Source: Erythrobacter sp. YJ-T3-07 (GTDB lineage Bacteria > Pseudomonadota > Alphaproteobacteria > Sphingomonadales > Sphingomonadaceae). Taken from it: a stretch of 64,000 bases of DNA. The stretch is from the NCBI RefSeq assembly GCF_015999305.1, contig NZ_JAEAGP010000001.1, positions 992,001 through 1,056,000 of the forward strand. Reading direction: 5' to 3'. This document shows, in pieces, positions 12,664-21,358 of this stretch. Position 1 is the first letter of the stretch, and each line of letters begins with the position of its first letter. The notes beneath the pieces are model-generated. The model saw only the letters and a list, made by a program, of their open reading frames with translations. It searched no databases and had not been told where the DNA came from. The position numbers and the translations under genes are program-made.

Positions 12664-12978
12664 TCAGCCGGGAAGGCCCCGGACATCGGACAGGCTCGCC
12701 GCCAGCCGCCGGTCGAGCGCGCGGCAGATATTGGCCCAGAAGGCGAATTCCTCCCGGTCCCCGGCGGCGAGTGCCGCTTCGGCCCGCGCATGCGCGTCCT
12801 GCGCTGCGTTGAGGTGATGCTGGGCGAAATGGCCCAGCGCCGCGCGGATCTCCGCCTCGCTTTGCGGCTGGCGTCCGGGGCGCAGATTGTCGTTGGCCGC
12901 TTCGGGTATCCGCAAGGGGGCGGAACCGGCCTGGCAAATGCGGAAGGAGGGGCGTGTGGGGGCGAGGCCGCGACTCAT
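12664..12978 (-). CDS. Small conserved-looking hypothetical protein
   Basis: A 104-residue protein from the ATG at 12978, with an AGGA about 10 bp upstream. The open frame extends to 13101, but the extra residues are basic and low in quality. The sequence is Ala- and Arg-rich, with a PEAANDNLRPGRQPQSEAEI segment and a C-terminal helical region (HARAEAALAAGDREEFAFWANICRALDRRL, split by turns). It has no signal peptide or membrane segment. The composition suggests an all-helical cytoplasmic protein. Function not recognised. Confidence 0.55.
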   Translation of the reverse strand: MSRGLAPTRPSFRICQAGSAPLRIPEAANDNLRPGRQPQSEAEIRAALGHFAQHHLNAAQDAHARAEAALAAGDREEFAFWANICRALDRRLAASLSDVRGLPG

Positions 12979-13107
12979 TCGTGATGAAATCCTGCGTGAT
13001 GGGGGAATGTGCCCCGGGTACGTGGCGGCACGTTTAGCTTTCGCGGATAAGCAGGGTTTCCAGCTACTTAACCAGATGCTGGATGCGCCTGACACCCGCA
13101 TAGGGGG

Positions 13108-14334
13108 TCAGTTGGGCTGGCCGATCCAGCGCCCGCTATTGGCGTATTCGGGCCGCACGCTGCCGGACCCTTCCTGCGCTTCGGTGGGCTGCGGGCGGAC
13201 GGGCTGGCTGCGCGATTGGACGCTCTCTGCCTGCCGCGCATTCTCGCCGTTAAGGCCTGGCGGCGTGGCGCCACGATCTGCGACTTCGTATTGGCGGGCG
13301 ATGGCGACCGGGTCCGGCGCGGGTTCGGCGGAGCGGGCGGCGATCGCGGGCTGGGGCAGCGGTTCGCCGCCGCGATAGATGTCGCTGAACGCCTCGGGCC
13401 GGCTCGCCGCGCCGGGCCAGCGGTAGAAGCGGTGCGCGCCGATCGTGCCGATATGCGCAAGGCTGGGCGCCCAGTACGGATTGACCCAGGTGGTGTGGTA
13501 ATGCGTTGCGAGGCCTACGGGCGCATAGACCTCGCCCGCCAGCGCGCGTCGCGCCACAGACAGCGCGCGTGCCCAGTAGGTCGCGGATGGCTTGCGGCCC
13601 AGCGATCCGTCGCAGGTGAAGGTAAACTGGCACCCGGTGCGCCGCTGCGATCCCTGATAGACCACGCCGCACACCGTATCGGGATAGGCAGGATGCGCGA
13701 CCCGGTTGAGCACGACCTGCGCGACCGCGCGCTGGCCGCCCTCGCTCTCGCTTGCCGCCTCGTAATAGACCGCCTTGGCCAGGCAATCGAGCGCGCGCGC
13801 CTTGTCGATCCCCGTGCCCCGGCTGACGAAGCCGCGCGCGGCGGGCCCTGCGGTCTCGATCGCGATCGCGGCATCGGGGTCGCCGTTCCATGCGGCGACC
13901 GGGTTGACCCCGGTGCCGCTTTCCACGGGCACGTTCACCGTGCTCGCCGCGGCGGGAGGATCGGCTAGGAAATAGAGCGCCGAGCCGGGGAAGGTTGCGC
14001 CCGCCCGTTCGAACGGCATCGGTTCGACCTGATTGCTCGCCACGATGGCGCTCGCCTCGGGCGCAACCTCGGGCAGGCCCCATTCGGCATGCGCCGCCAT
14101 CGCCGGCAGAGCGATCGCGCCGGTCAGCACCGCGATTCCGTGCCACGCCTTGCGGCGAACAGGCGCGCGCCTGACGGGCGTGTCGCGGTGCGAAGCGCTG
14201 GGTTCGGCCTGATGGCGGGGTGCGTGCAAAGGGGGCTTTCGGCAGAGAACAGACGGGGGTGGTGCGGCCAGCTTAGGCGTTAAGGGTTTGGGGGTCGCCC
14301 GGCACTGACCGCTCCGTATATATACGGGACACAT
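13108..14334 (-). CDS. SleB/CwlJ-type cell wall hydrolase (Hydrolase_2)
   Basis: The C-terminal catalytic domain runs from CLAKAVYYEAASESEGGQRA through VVLNRVAHPAYPDTVCGVVY and ends with ATHYHTTWVNPYW, the pattern of SleB-like peptidoglycan hydrolases with the catalytic Glu in YYEAASE. The best start is the ATG at 14334; the frame remains open to 14691, but that part overlaps the cobalamin riboswitch on the other strand. Basic residues (RRKAWHG) followed by a hydrophobic segment ending AMAAHA suggest a signal peptide or anchor with a long leader. The tail is Gln/Arg/Pro-rich. Likely role: murein remodelling in the periplasm. Confidence 0.8.
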   Translation of the reverse strand: MCPVYIRSGQCRATPKPLTPKLAAPPPSVLCRKPPLHAPRHQAEPSASHRDTPVRRAPVRRKAWHGIAVLTGAIALPAMAAHAEWGLPEVAPEASAIVASNQVEPMPFERAGATFPGSALYFLADPPAAASTVNVPVESGTGVNPVAAWNGDPDAAIAIETAGPAARGFVSRGTGIDKARALDCLAKAVYYEAASESEGGQRAVAQVVLNRVAHPAYPDTVCGVVYQGSQRRTGCQFTFTCDGSLGRKPSATYWARALSVARRALAGEVYAPVGLATHYHTTWVNPYWAPSLAHIGTIGAHRFYRWPGAASRPEAFSDIYRGGEPLPQPAIAARSAEPAPDPVAIARQYEVADRGATPPGLNGENARQAESVQSRSQPVRPQPTEAQEGSGSVRPEYANSGRWIGQPN

Positions 14335-14444
14335 CGCAGAAAGGCGTGAAAGAAAACGGTTAACGCGAACCTCCACCGGCACCCTGTCGCCGACGCGAGG
14401 TTGCGCGCCGGAAACGATGCTCTTATGCGCGGACCCAGTATCGC

Positions 14445-14680
14445 AGGTGTGGCTGCGGATACGGCTTGTCCCGTTCCGCTGCCGCCTAAGAGGGAATGGA
14501 GTCGAAAGCTCCAGCTGCCCCCGCAACTGTGACCGGGTAGCGGACCGCCCGAATTGCCACTGTGCCAAGCTTGTCGCGGCACGGGAAGGTGGGCGGAACC
14601 GTGATGATCCGGGAGCCAGGAGACCTGCCCGCGATGCGTCGTTCGACCACGGGCGGGGTGCACCGGGGAAGCGGAGGAAA
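14445..14680 (+). ncRNA. Cobalamin (adenosylcobalamin-type) riboswitch upstream of btuB
   Basis: Conserved core elements appear in the right order: AAGAGGGAAT (about 14488), CTGCCCCCGCAACTGT (about 14516), CCACTGTGCC, GGGAAGG (14583), and the B12 box GAGCCAGGAGACCTGCC (14613-14629). A downstream segment CCACGGGCGGGGTGCACC probably forms the regulatory hairpin or kissing-loop arm before the btuB start at 14745. When coenzyme B12 is abundant the RNA should fold to block expression of the following uptake genes. Exact ends are estimates. Confidence 0.93.
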
Positions 14681-14744
14681 GGCGCGGGCATTCTGGCCCA
14701 CGCCTTCCGTCATGAGCGACAGCACTGCTTGTGATGGAGAAATT

Positions 14745-16697
14745 ATGCGTACATTTCTGTTTCTTGGTGGCTCGATCCTGGGTCTGACCGCGCCTGCCTA
14801 TGCGCAGGATGCGTCGGATGCACAGGCGGGTGCCGATGAGATGGTTCTGGCCTCCGACGCGTTCGAGATCGACCAGGACGCGATCACCATCACCGTCACC
14901 GGCAATCCCAGCGAGGTCGAGGATACCGGCCAGCCCGTAACCGTGATCGGCGCGGAGGAAATCGCGCAGATCCAGGGCCCCGATCTCACCCGCGTGCTGC
15001 GCCGCGTGCCCGGCGTCACCATCAACCGCACCGGCGGGCTGGGCGCGACCACCGGCCTTTCGGTGCGCGGTGCCTCGAACGACCAGCTGCTGGTGCTGAT
15101 CGACGGGGTGCGCGTGGCCGACACCGCGTCGCCCGCAGGCGCGTTCGATTTCGGCACGCTGACCAGTTCGAACCTCGCCAAGGTCGAGCTGCTGCGCGGC
15201 GCGAACAGCGTGATCTGGGGGGCAGATGCGCTCGCCGGGGTACTCGTCGCCTCCACCGTGGAGCGCAGCGGGCTGGGTGGCTCGGTCGAGGCAGGCTCAC
15301 GCAGCACGGTGGCCTCCAGCATCGAAGGCGGGCTGGCGAGCGATATCGGCTTCATCGGAGGTTCGGCGAGCTATCTGACGACCGACGGCTTCTCCGCCGC
15401 AGCCAACGGGACCGAGCCCGACGGTTTCCGCCAGTTCGCGGTCAATGGCCGCGCGCGTGCCTATATCAGCCGCACGTTCGAGCTGATCGGCAGCCTCCGC
15501 TATGCCGAAGGCACGCTGGACATCGACGGCTTCCCCGCGCCGTCCTTCACCCTTGGCGATACCGACGAAATTCAGGAAACCAGCCAGCTGTCCGGCAATG
15601 TCGGCGCGATCTACGATGGCGGCGCGCTGTTCCTGCGCGGTGGCTACAGCTTCTCCGACACCGCGCGCGACAACCTGCCCGCGCCGGGTCAGGCGGCGAC
15701 GTTCGAGAGCGACGGCCATTCCGACCGGCTGGAACTGCGCGGCGAATGGCGCCCGATCGGGCCGCTGATCGTCAATTTCGGCGCGGAGAACCTGTGGTCT
15801 GATTACGAAACCACGTCCTTCGGGGCGACCAGCAGCGCGGACACCAGCATCTTCGGCGCCTATGTTCAGGCGGGCATCGAGTTCGGCGGCCTCGCCGGCC
15901 ATGTCGGTGTGCGGCAGGACGAGCATGAGGATTTCGGCGGGGCGACCAGCTTCGGCGGCGACCTGACCTTCGAAATCGTCCCCAACCTGCGCCTGCGCGC
16001 CAGCGTGGGCGAGGGCTTCAAGGCGCCTTCGCTCTACCAGCTCTATTCGGATTACGGGAACGCAATTCTGCAGCCCGAAGAGAGCACCAGCTACGATCTG
16101 GGCATCGCCTATGGCACCCGGACCTCGCCCTTCTATGCGAGCGTGACGGCGTTTCAGCGCGACAGCGAGAACCTGATCGCCTTCGTCGGCTGCCCGGTGC
16201 AGACCGGGATCTGCGACAATCGCCCCTTCGGCACCTATGACAACGTCTCGCAGGCGCGCGCGCGCGGGGTCGAGGTCGAAGCGGGGGCAACGCCGGTCAG
16301 CGGCCTCACGCTGCGCGCAGCCTATGCCTATACAGAGGCCGAGGATCGCAGCACCGGCACGGCCAATTTCGGCAATGAACTCGCCCGCCGCCCCAGCAAT
16401 GCCGCCACCTTGTCGTTCGACTGGGCACCGCTGCCCGATCGGGTCGGCGTGCCGGTGATCGGCGGCGATCTGCGGATCGTTGGCGAGGCGTTCGACAATG
16501 CGGCCAACACCGTGCTTCTCGACGGTTATACCGTGTTCGACCTGCGCGTCTCGATGCCGCTGGGCAAGATCGCGGGCGAGCGTCCGGTCGAGATTTTCGC
16601 CCGGGCGGAAAACCTGTTCGACGAGGAATACCAGACCGCAGCCGGCTATGCGCAGGCGCCACGCGGGGTCTTCGCCGGGCTGCGCGTGGGTCTGTGA
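14745..16697 (+). CDS. btuB: TonB-dependent vitamin B12 receptor BtuB
   Basis: A 650-residue outer-membrane receptor. The ATG at 14745 has GGAGA 6-7 bp upstream; upstream in-frame starts fall inside the riboswitch and are rejected. A signal peptide ends near PAYAQD. The TonB-box-like segment DAITITVTG is followed by a plug domain (QPVTVIGAEEIAQI, VLRRVPGVTINRTGG, LRGANSVIWGADALAGVL) and a beta-barrel with many aromatic-rich strands. It ends FAGLRVGL, with Leu rather than the usual terminal Phe. Function: energy-dependent cobalamin import across the outer membrane. It is controlled by the riboswitch and overlaps btuF by 4 bp. Confidence 0.93.
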   Translation: MRTFLFLGGSILGLTAPAYAQDASDAQAGADEMVLASDAFEIDQDAITITVTGNPSEVEDTGQPVTVIGAEEIAQIQGPDLTRVLRRVPGVTINRTGGLGATTGLSVRGASNDQLLVLIDGVRVADTASPAGAFDFGTLTSSNLAKVELLRGANSVIWGADALAGVLVASTVERSGLGGSVEAGSRSTVASSIEGGLASDIGFIGGSASYLTTDGFSAAANGTEPDGFRQFAVNGRARAYISRTFELIGSLRYAEGTLDIDGFPAPSFTLGDTDEIQETSQLSGNVGAIYDGGALFLRGGYSFSDTARDNLPAPGQAATFESDGHSDRLELRGEWRPIGPLIVNFGAENLWSDYETTSFGATSSADTSIFGAYVQAGIEFGGLAGHVGVRQDEHEDFGGATSFGGDLTFEIVPNLRLRASVGEGFKAPSLYQLYSDYGNAILQPEESTSYDLGIAYGTRTSPFYASVTAFQRDSENLIAFVGCPVQTGICDNRPFGTYDNVSQARARGVEVEAGATPVSGLTLRAAYAYTEAEDRSTGTANFGNELARRPSNAATLSFDWAPLPDRVGVPVIGGDLRIVGEAFDNAANTVLLDGYTVFDLRVSMPLGKIAGERPVEIFARAENLFDEEYQTAAGYAQAPRGVFAGLRVGL

Positions 16698-17539
16698 CCA
16701 TGCGCGCGAGGGCGCTGGCCATCGCATGTGTGCTGGCGGCCTGTTCGCTATCGGGGTGTGCAGCCCCGCCAGCTCCGCATCAACGGGGCGAGGGCCTGCG
16801 GATCGTCAGCCTCAACCCGTGCAGCGACGCGATCCTTGCGCGCGTCGCGCCGGACAAGCTGGTGGGCGTCTCGCACTACAGCCACGACCCCTCTGCCGCC
16901 TCGATGCCGGTGGCGGAGGCGCGGCGCTGGCCCGCCAATGGCGGGTCGGTGGAGGATATCCTCGCCGCGCATGCCAACATTGTCGTCGCCTCCAGCTTCC
17001 TGCCGCCGGCGACCCGCAAGGCGCTGAACGATCTGGGCATTCCGGTGGTGACACTGGGCATCGCCAATGATGTCGATGGCAATCTGGCGCAGGTGCGCGA
17101 GCTGGCCGAAGCGGTCGGCGAGCCGCGGGCGGGCGAGGCGCTGGTCGGCCAGATCGAGGCCGCAATCGCCGCCGCTGCGCCGCCCGATGGCCGCGCGGGG
17201 CCTGCCACCATCCTGTGGCAGCCGGGCGGGATCGTGCCCGGCGATGGCGCGCTGGTGGTCGATCTGATGCGCCGGGTCGGCCTGCGCCCCGCCTCCGCCA
17301 CACGCGGGCTGGGGCAGGGCGACCGCCTGCCGCTTGAGGCAGTACTGGTCGATCCGCCCGAGCTGCTGCTGCACGCGGGCCCACGCGGAGACGAGCAGTC
17401 GCGCGCGCTCCACCACCCCGCGCTGCGCAAGCTTGGCCTGCGCAGCGCCGAATTCGATCCGCAGCTCTATTATTGCGGCGGCCCCAGCCTGATCCGCGCA
17501 GCCGAGCGGCTGGCGCATATACGGGACGAGGCGGCATGA
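16694..17539 (+). CDS. btuF: Cobalamin ABC transporter substrate-binding lipoprotein BtuF
   Basis: About 280 residues. The GTG at 16694 overlaps the btuB stop (GTGA); an ATG at 16700 is equally possible. The leader ends in a lipobox, CSLSGC, so it is probably a lipid-anchored periplasmic protein. The body shows the helical-backbone binding-protein pattern (RIVSLNPCSDAIL, SVEDILAAHANIVVASS, LGIPVVTL), typical of BtuF/FecB-type proteins. It should hand B12 from BtuB to the BtuCD permease. Identity comes from the fold pattern and its place in the riboswitch-controlled operon. Confidence 0.9.
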   Translation: MTMRARALAIACVLAACSLSGCAAPPAPHQRGEGLRIVSLNPCSDAILARVAPDKLVGVSHYSHDPSAASMPVAEARRWPANGGSVEDILAAHANIVVASSFLPPATRKALNDLGIPVVTLGIANDVDGNLAQVRELAEAVGEPRAGEALVGQIEAAIAAAAPPDGRAGPATILWQPGGIVPGDGALVVDLMRRVGLRPASATRGLGQGDRLPLEAVLVDPPELLLHAGPRGDEQSRALHHPALRKLGLRSAEFDPQLYYCGGPSLIRAAERLAHIRDEAA

Positions 17540-18501
17540 GCCGCGCCAGCGCGATCCTGCTGGCGGCCCTGCTGCTCGCCATTCCGCTGTCGCTGGTCGC
17601 GGGGCGGACCTGGATTTTCGGGATCGAGGAATCGCGCGCGCTGCTGATTATCGCCGAACTGCGCCTGCCGCGCGCGCTGCTCGCGGTCACTGTCGGCGCG
17701 GGGCTGGGCGCGGCGGGTGCGGCGATGCAGGGCTATCTGCGCAATCCGCTGGCCGATCCGGGCCTGTTCGGGATCGCGCCGGGCGCGGCGCTGGGCGCCG
17801 TGCTGAGCTTTTCCTTCGGCCTCGCGGCAAGCGGCTGGCTGCTGCCGATCCTCTCGCTGGCGGGAGCGGGCGCGGCGATGGCGCTGCTCGCGCTGCTGGC
17901 CGGGCGCGGCGGCGGCATCGCGCTGTTCACGCTGGCCGGGCTGATGATCGCGAGCCTTGCGGGTGCGCTGACCAGCCTCGTCATCAGCCTTGCCCCCAAC
18001 CCCTGGGCGCTGAGCGAGATCGTCACCTGGCTGATGGGCGCGCTGACCGATCGCAGCTGGGCCGACGTGATGCTGGCAGCGCCGATGACGCTCGCGGGAA
18101 TCGTAATACTCGCCCGTGCAGCGCCCGCACTCGACGCGCTGACCTTGGGCGAGGACGCCGCGCGCTCGATGGGGGTGGACATGGAAAAACTGCTCATGCT
18201 GCTGGTCGCGGGCGTGGGGCTGACCATCGGCAGCGGGGTCGCGGTCGCCGGAATCATCGGTTTCGTCGGCCTGATGGTGCCGCATATCGTGCGCCCCCTG
18301 ACCGATCGTCGCCCGTCCTCACTGATCGTGCCGAGTGCGCTGGGCGGCGCGCTGCTGGTGCTGGTGGCGGACAGCGTGCTGCGCATGCTCCCGCTGGTCG
18401 GCGAACTGCGGCTGGGCATCGCCCTGTCACTGATCGGTGCGCCCTTCTTCCTGTGGCTGCTGCTGCGCCTGCGCCGTGGCGGCACGCTGGGGCTGACCTG
18501 A
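17536..18501 (+). CDS. btuC: Cobalamin ABC transporter permease BtuC (FecCD family)
   Basis: A 321-residue protein starting at the ATG at 17536, which overlaps the btuF stop (ATGA). It has about ten hydrophobic helices. The FecCD hallmarks are present: RLPRALLAVTVGAGLGAAGA near the start, GYLRNPLADPGLFGI, and GFVGLMVPHIVRPLTDRR near the end, which contacts the ATPase. It forms the inner-membrane channel of the importer. Operon position between btuF and btuD, with overlapping junctions on both sides, implies fixed stoichiometry. Confidence 0.95.
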   Translation: MSRASAILLAALLLAIPLSLVAGRTWIFGIEESRALLIIAELRLPRALLAVTVGAGLGAAGAAMQGYLRNPLADPGLFGIAPGAALGAVLSFSFGLAASGWLLPILSLAGAGAAMALLALLAGRGGGIALFTLAGLMIASLAGALTSLVISLAPNPWALSEIVTWLMGALTDRSWADVMLAAPMTLAGIVILARAAPALDALTLGEDAARSMGVDMEKLLMLLVAGVGLTIGSGVAVAGIIGFVGLMVPHIVRPLTDRRPSSLIVPSALGGALLVLVADSVLRMLPLVGELRLGIALSLIGAPFFLWLLLRLRRGGTLGLT

Positions 18502-19253
18502 TGGAGACGGCGATGCTGGAAGCACACAAGCTGGCCCTGGACGATCGGCTGCGCGGCGTCTGCACGAAGATCGCGGCGGGCCGCGTCACCGCAATCTGCG
18601 GGCCCAACGGCGCTGGCAAGTCGACCCTGATCCGGCTGCTCGCCGGGGTGCTGGAGCCGACCGGGGGCGAGGCGCTGATGGATGGCGTGCGGCTGCGGGA
18701 CATGCATCCCAAGGCGCGCGCGCGCGAGGTCGGATACCTGCCGCAGGAACCGCAGATCGCGTGGGACCTGTCCGCGCGCAATCTCGTCTCGCTCGGGCGG
18801 CTGGCGCATGGCGATGCGCGGCGCGAGCCGGTCGACGCGGCGCTCGCGGCGATGGGGCTGGAGGCGCTGGCCGATCGCCCTGTCTCGACCCTGTCGGGCG
18901 GGGAACGCGCGCGGGTGCTGCTTGCGCGGGTGCTGGCGGGCGAGCCGCGCTGTATCCTTGCCGACGAGCCCTTTGCCTCGCTCGACCTGGCCTATCAGAC
19001 CTCGCTCGCCCAGCATCTGCGGATGCAGGCGCACGAGCATGGACGCGCGGTGGTGGTCGTGGTCCACGGCCTCAGCCTGGCGCACAATCTCGCGGACCGG
19101 GTGCTGCTGCTGAAGGACGGCATGCTCCATGCAGAGGGGCCGCCAGAATACGCGCTTTCGCCCGATAACCTGCGCGCGGTCTTCGGAGTGCAGGCGCATT
19201 GGCTGGGCGAACCGGGGGCAAAGGTGCTGTCGCTCTCCGCCGGAGACGCATGA
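18501..19253 (+). CDS. btuD: Cobalamin ABC transporter ATPase BtuD
   Basis: A 250-residue ABC ATPase that starts at the ATG at 18501, overlapping the btuC stop (TGATG). It has Walker A GPNGAGKST, Q-loop LPQEPQIAWD, signature LSGGERARV, Walker B CILADEPFASLD and the H-loop VVHGLSLA. It powers cobalamin import through BtuC. Length is normal. The C-terminus is a short tail. It is the last of the four overlapping cobalamin genes. Confidence 0.95.
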   Translation: METAMLEAHKLALDDRLRGVCTKIAAGRVTAICGPNGAGKSTLIRLLAGVLEPTGGEALMDGVRLRDMHPKARAREVGYLPQEPQIAWDLSARNLVSLGRLAHGDARREPVDAALAAMGLEALADRPVSTLSGGERARVLLARVLAGEPRCILADEPFASLDLAYQTSLAQHLRMQAHEHGRAVVVVVHGLSLAHNLADRVLLLKDGMLHAEGPPEYALSPDNLRAVFGVQAHWLGEPGAKVLSLSAGDA

Positions 19254-19327
19254 CGGGATTTGTCATTTGAGTGTCCCCGGCGATGGCGGTTTATGATCCC
19301 TCGCCGACAATCGACGAGGATGCTTCG

Positions 19328-20005
19328 ATGCTGCGCCTGCTTCTCGCCGCGGTCCTTGCGACCGCCACCGTCACGCCCGCGCTTGCCCGCGAGGATGCCG
19401 ATCTCAACAGCCAGTTGAGGGCGATGGCCAAATGGAGCAACGAGCCGTGGCATATCGCGGCCTATGAGAAGATCCTCGCCGATCCGAGCCTGACCGATAT
19501 TCAGCGCGCGCGGGTGCTCAATTTCCGCGCCAATGCCCGCTATGGCGCGGGCGACAAGCTGGGCCAGCTCGCCGATCTGGACCTGCTGGTGGAGCGCTAT
19601 CCCAACGTCCCCAATGCCGAGGCGTACCGGACCGATCGGGCCTATGCCTATGTCCAGGCGTGGCACCTCGCCGACCGCGCGCTCAAGGGATTGAACAGCG
19701 TTGGCGGCCCGAGCGGCAGCGAGCTGCGCGATCTGTGGGAGCTGGGCTACTGGGAAGATGTCGCCGCCTTCGCGCTGAAGAATGGCGCGATCACCATCGG
19801 CAACACCGAACAGGCCCGCGACATCGCGCGCAAGCTGGCTGCCTCCGGGCGCGGTACGCCGCAGATGTGCGTCGCGGTGATGAAGGATAAACAGCCGTGC
19901 GAGATCGGCCCCAGCGAACCGTCGCCCCAGCCGTTGCAGGGTGCAGGGCTGGCCGCGGCCCTGGCGGCCCTGCAGGTGCGTGCGGCGGTCTACAAGACCG
20001 ACTGA
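19328..20005 (+). CDS. Exported TPR-like hypothetical protein
   Basis: A 225-residue protein. The ATG at 19328 has GAGGA about 8 bp upstream, and the first 20 residues form a signal peptide ending TPALA. The mature part is helical with repeated patterns such as IQRARVLNFRANARYGAGD and RTDRAYAYVQAWHLADRALK, which look like degenerate tetratricopeptide repeats. It probably sits in the periplasm as a protein-protein adaptor. It lies 74 bp after btuD in the same direction, so it may be read from the B12 operon, but no functional link is visible. Specific function not recognised. Confidence 0.75.
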   Translation: MLRLLLAAVLATATVTPALAREDADLNSQLRAMAKWSNEPWHIAAYEKILADPSLTDIQRARVLNFRANARYGAGDKLGQLADLDLLVERYPNVPNAEAYRTDRAYAYVQAWHLADRALKGLNSVGGPSGSELRDLWELGYWEDVAAFALKNGAITIGNTEQARDIARKLAASGRGTPQMCVAVMKDKQPCEIGPSEPSPQPLQGAGLAAALAALQVRAAVYKTD

Positions 20006-20035
20006 GTTCGTCTGCGCTGCACAGCTGACGAAAGG

Positions 20036-21169
20036 TCAGCGCCCGCGCTTCTCGAAATCGGCTTCCGCTTGGGTAAGCGTGGTAAGCGGCACATCGTCGA
20101 CCAGCAGCTTCAGGACATCGGCGATCACCTGCCGGCCGTTCGCACCGCTGGTGAACACGACGATTCCGAAGCGTTTGTCAGGCTCGAACAGTGCGACGGT
20201 GCGTTCGCCCCAGTCCTTGCCGCTGTGCAGATGGAAGCGGTTGGTGCCGGTGTCGAGGATGATCCAGCCAAGACCGAATCCGTTGGCCTTGGCGCATTTG
20301 TCCGGCGGGATCAGGCCGGGAGGGCAGACCTGCTGCGTCTGGTCGTCGTAGATCGTGCCGCGCGCCTCCACAATTTCGGGCGTCAGGCCGTCGCCGCGCA
20401 TCGCAGCGGCGACGAAGCGGGTGTAATCGCCGATCGTTGTGTGGACGTTATCGGCCGCGTTCCCCTGGGGGCTGTTGTCCGGCAGGCGCAGGGAACCGTC
20501 CTCGCCGCGCACCATCGCCACCCGGCCTTCCCATGACGGGTCGGGGGTGAAGAAGGTATCGTTCATCCCGACGGGTGCGAACAGCGCCTGCTGCGCCAGC
20601 CGATCGAGCCGGGTGTCGGTCGTCGCCATCGCATACCGGGCGGCCATGACGTAGTTCTCGCCCGAATACTTCGCCTGCGTGCCCGGTTCCCAGTCGAGGC
20701 GCAGCTTGCCGCCTTCCATCCGGTCGCGCCAGTTGTCGGGAATACCGGTGCGATGCGACAGCGCATGGCGCAGGGTGATTTTCCGTGCGCGCGGTTCGTC
20801 GGTCAGGTCGCGGTCGACGAAGTGCGTCGCCAGCGGCGTATCGAGATCGAGCGTGCCCGATGCGACCAGCCGCAGGATGGTTTCCGCGACCAGCGGCTTG
20901 GTCAGCGAAGCGATGTTGTACAGCGTGTTGTCGTCCGCAGGCTCACCCGGAGCGCGCTCGCCATAGACGGCGGTCCACGCGACTTCGCCATGCTCGATCC
21001 AGCCGACCGCAAGGCTGGGCACATTGTTCTGCGCCAGCATGGCAGGGGCAGCCTTGTCCAGCGCCAGTCGCTGCGGGCTTGCGACCGTCTGCGCGTCGGC
21101 AGGCTCAGGCATCCCGGTGCACCCTGCGAGAACCAATGCGGCGACCGCACCTGTCAGATTGAATTTCAC
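20036..21169 (-). CDS. Serine hydrolase of the beta-lactamase/class C PBP-like family (lipoprotein)
   Basis: A 377-residue protein with a lipobox (VLAGC, Cys17), so probably a membrane-anchored periplasmic enzyme. The serine nucleophile motif is SLTK (88-91) in NIASLTKPLVAETIL. A YxN-like Tyr occurs in KYSGENYVMAARY, and the third motif appears as HSG in HLHSGKDWGERT, instead of KTG. The family includes esterases, D-aminopeptidases and class C beta-lactamases; the substrate is unclear. A perfect 7-bp inverted repeat (21187-21206) lies 17 bp upstream of the start and is a probable repressor operator. Confidence 0.87.
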   Translation of the reverse strand: MKFNLTGAVAALVLAGCTGMPEPADAQTVASPQRLALDKAAPAMLAQNNVPSLAVGWIEHGEVAWTAVYGERAPGEPADDNTLYNIASLTKPLVAETILRLVASGTLDLDTPLATHFVDRDLTDEPRARKITLRHALSHRTGIPDNWRDRMEGGKLRLDWEPGTQAKYSGENYVMAARYAMATTDTRLDRLAQQALFAPVGMNDTFFTPDPSWEGRVAMVRGEDGSLRLPDNSPQGNAADNVHTTIGDYTRFVAAAMRGDGLTPEIVEARGTIYDDQTQQVCPPGLIPPDKCAKANGFGLGWIILDTGTNRFHLHSGKDWGERTVALFEPDKRFGIVVFTSGANGRQVIADVLKLLVDDVPLTTLTQAEADFEKRGR

Positions 21170-21186
21170 GCAACCTTCCTCCCTGA

Positions 21187-21206
21187 TGTATTAGTGTAGT
21201 AATACA
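21187..21206. promoter_or_regulatory. Operator-like palindrome upstream of the serine hydrolase gene
   Basis: The site reads TGTATTAGTGTAGTAATACA, a perfect 7-bp inverted repeat (TGTATTA / TAATACA) with a 6-bp spacer. It is unusually AT-rich for this genome and ends 17 bp before the ATG of the minus-strand hydrolase. A near copy (14 of 20 positions identical) sits in the same place upstream of another exported hydrolase at 43688-43707. The form fits a dimeric repressor of the GntR or TetR kind; the regulator is not in this window. Confidence 0.7.
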
Positions 21207-21250
21207 GTGGAGGGGCAATCAATCAATCGCGACAATGTCGTTCGTCGAAC

Positions 21251-21284
21251 GAAAAAGGCCGGGTGCAGAGACCCGGCCTTTCCC
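21251..21284 (-). terminator. Rho-independent terminator downstream of the M3 peptidase gene
   Basis: An 11-bp perfect stem, AAAGGCCGGGT (21254-21264) pairing with ACCCGGCCTTT (21271-21281), around a 6-base loop. Read on the minus strand it is followed by a run of T residues (complement of the A-run at 21252-21256). It lies about 75 bp beyond the stop of the minus-strand peptidase gene, which it should terminate. Confidence 0.85.
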
Positions 21285-21358
21285 TTTGCAATGCGAAGCT
21301 TGCGTGTTGCGGCGTTCGCCTAGTCGACGCGGCCGTCCGAAGTGCCTTCCGCAGTCTG

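Noticed and set aside
14335-14691. N-terminal extension of the SleB-type hydrolase
   Set aside because: It runs antisense through the riboswitch and has no protein-like pattern; the start at 14334 is preferred.
14562-14744. An upstream start for btuB at 14562
   Set aside because: The added 61 codons lie inside the cobalamin riboswitch. The ATG at 14745 has a good Shine-Dalgarno and begins a proper signal peptide.
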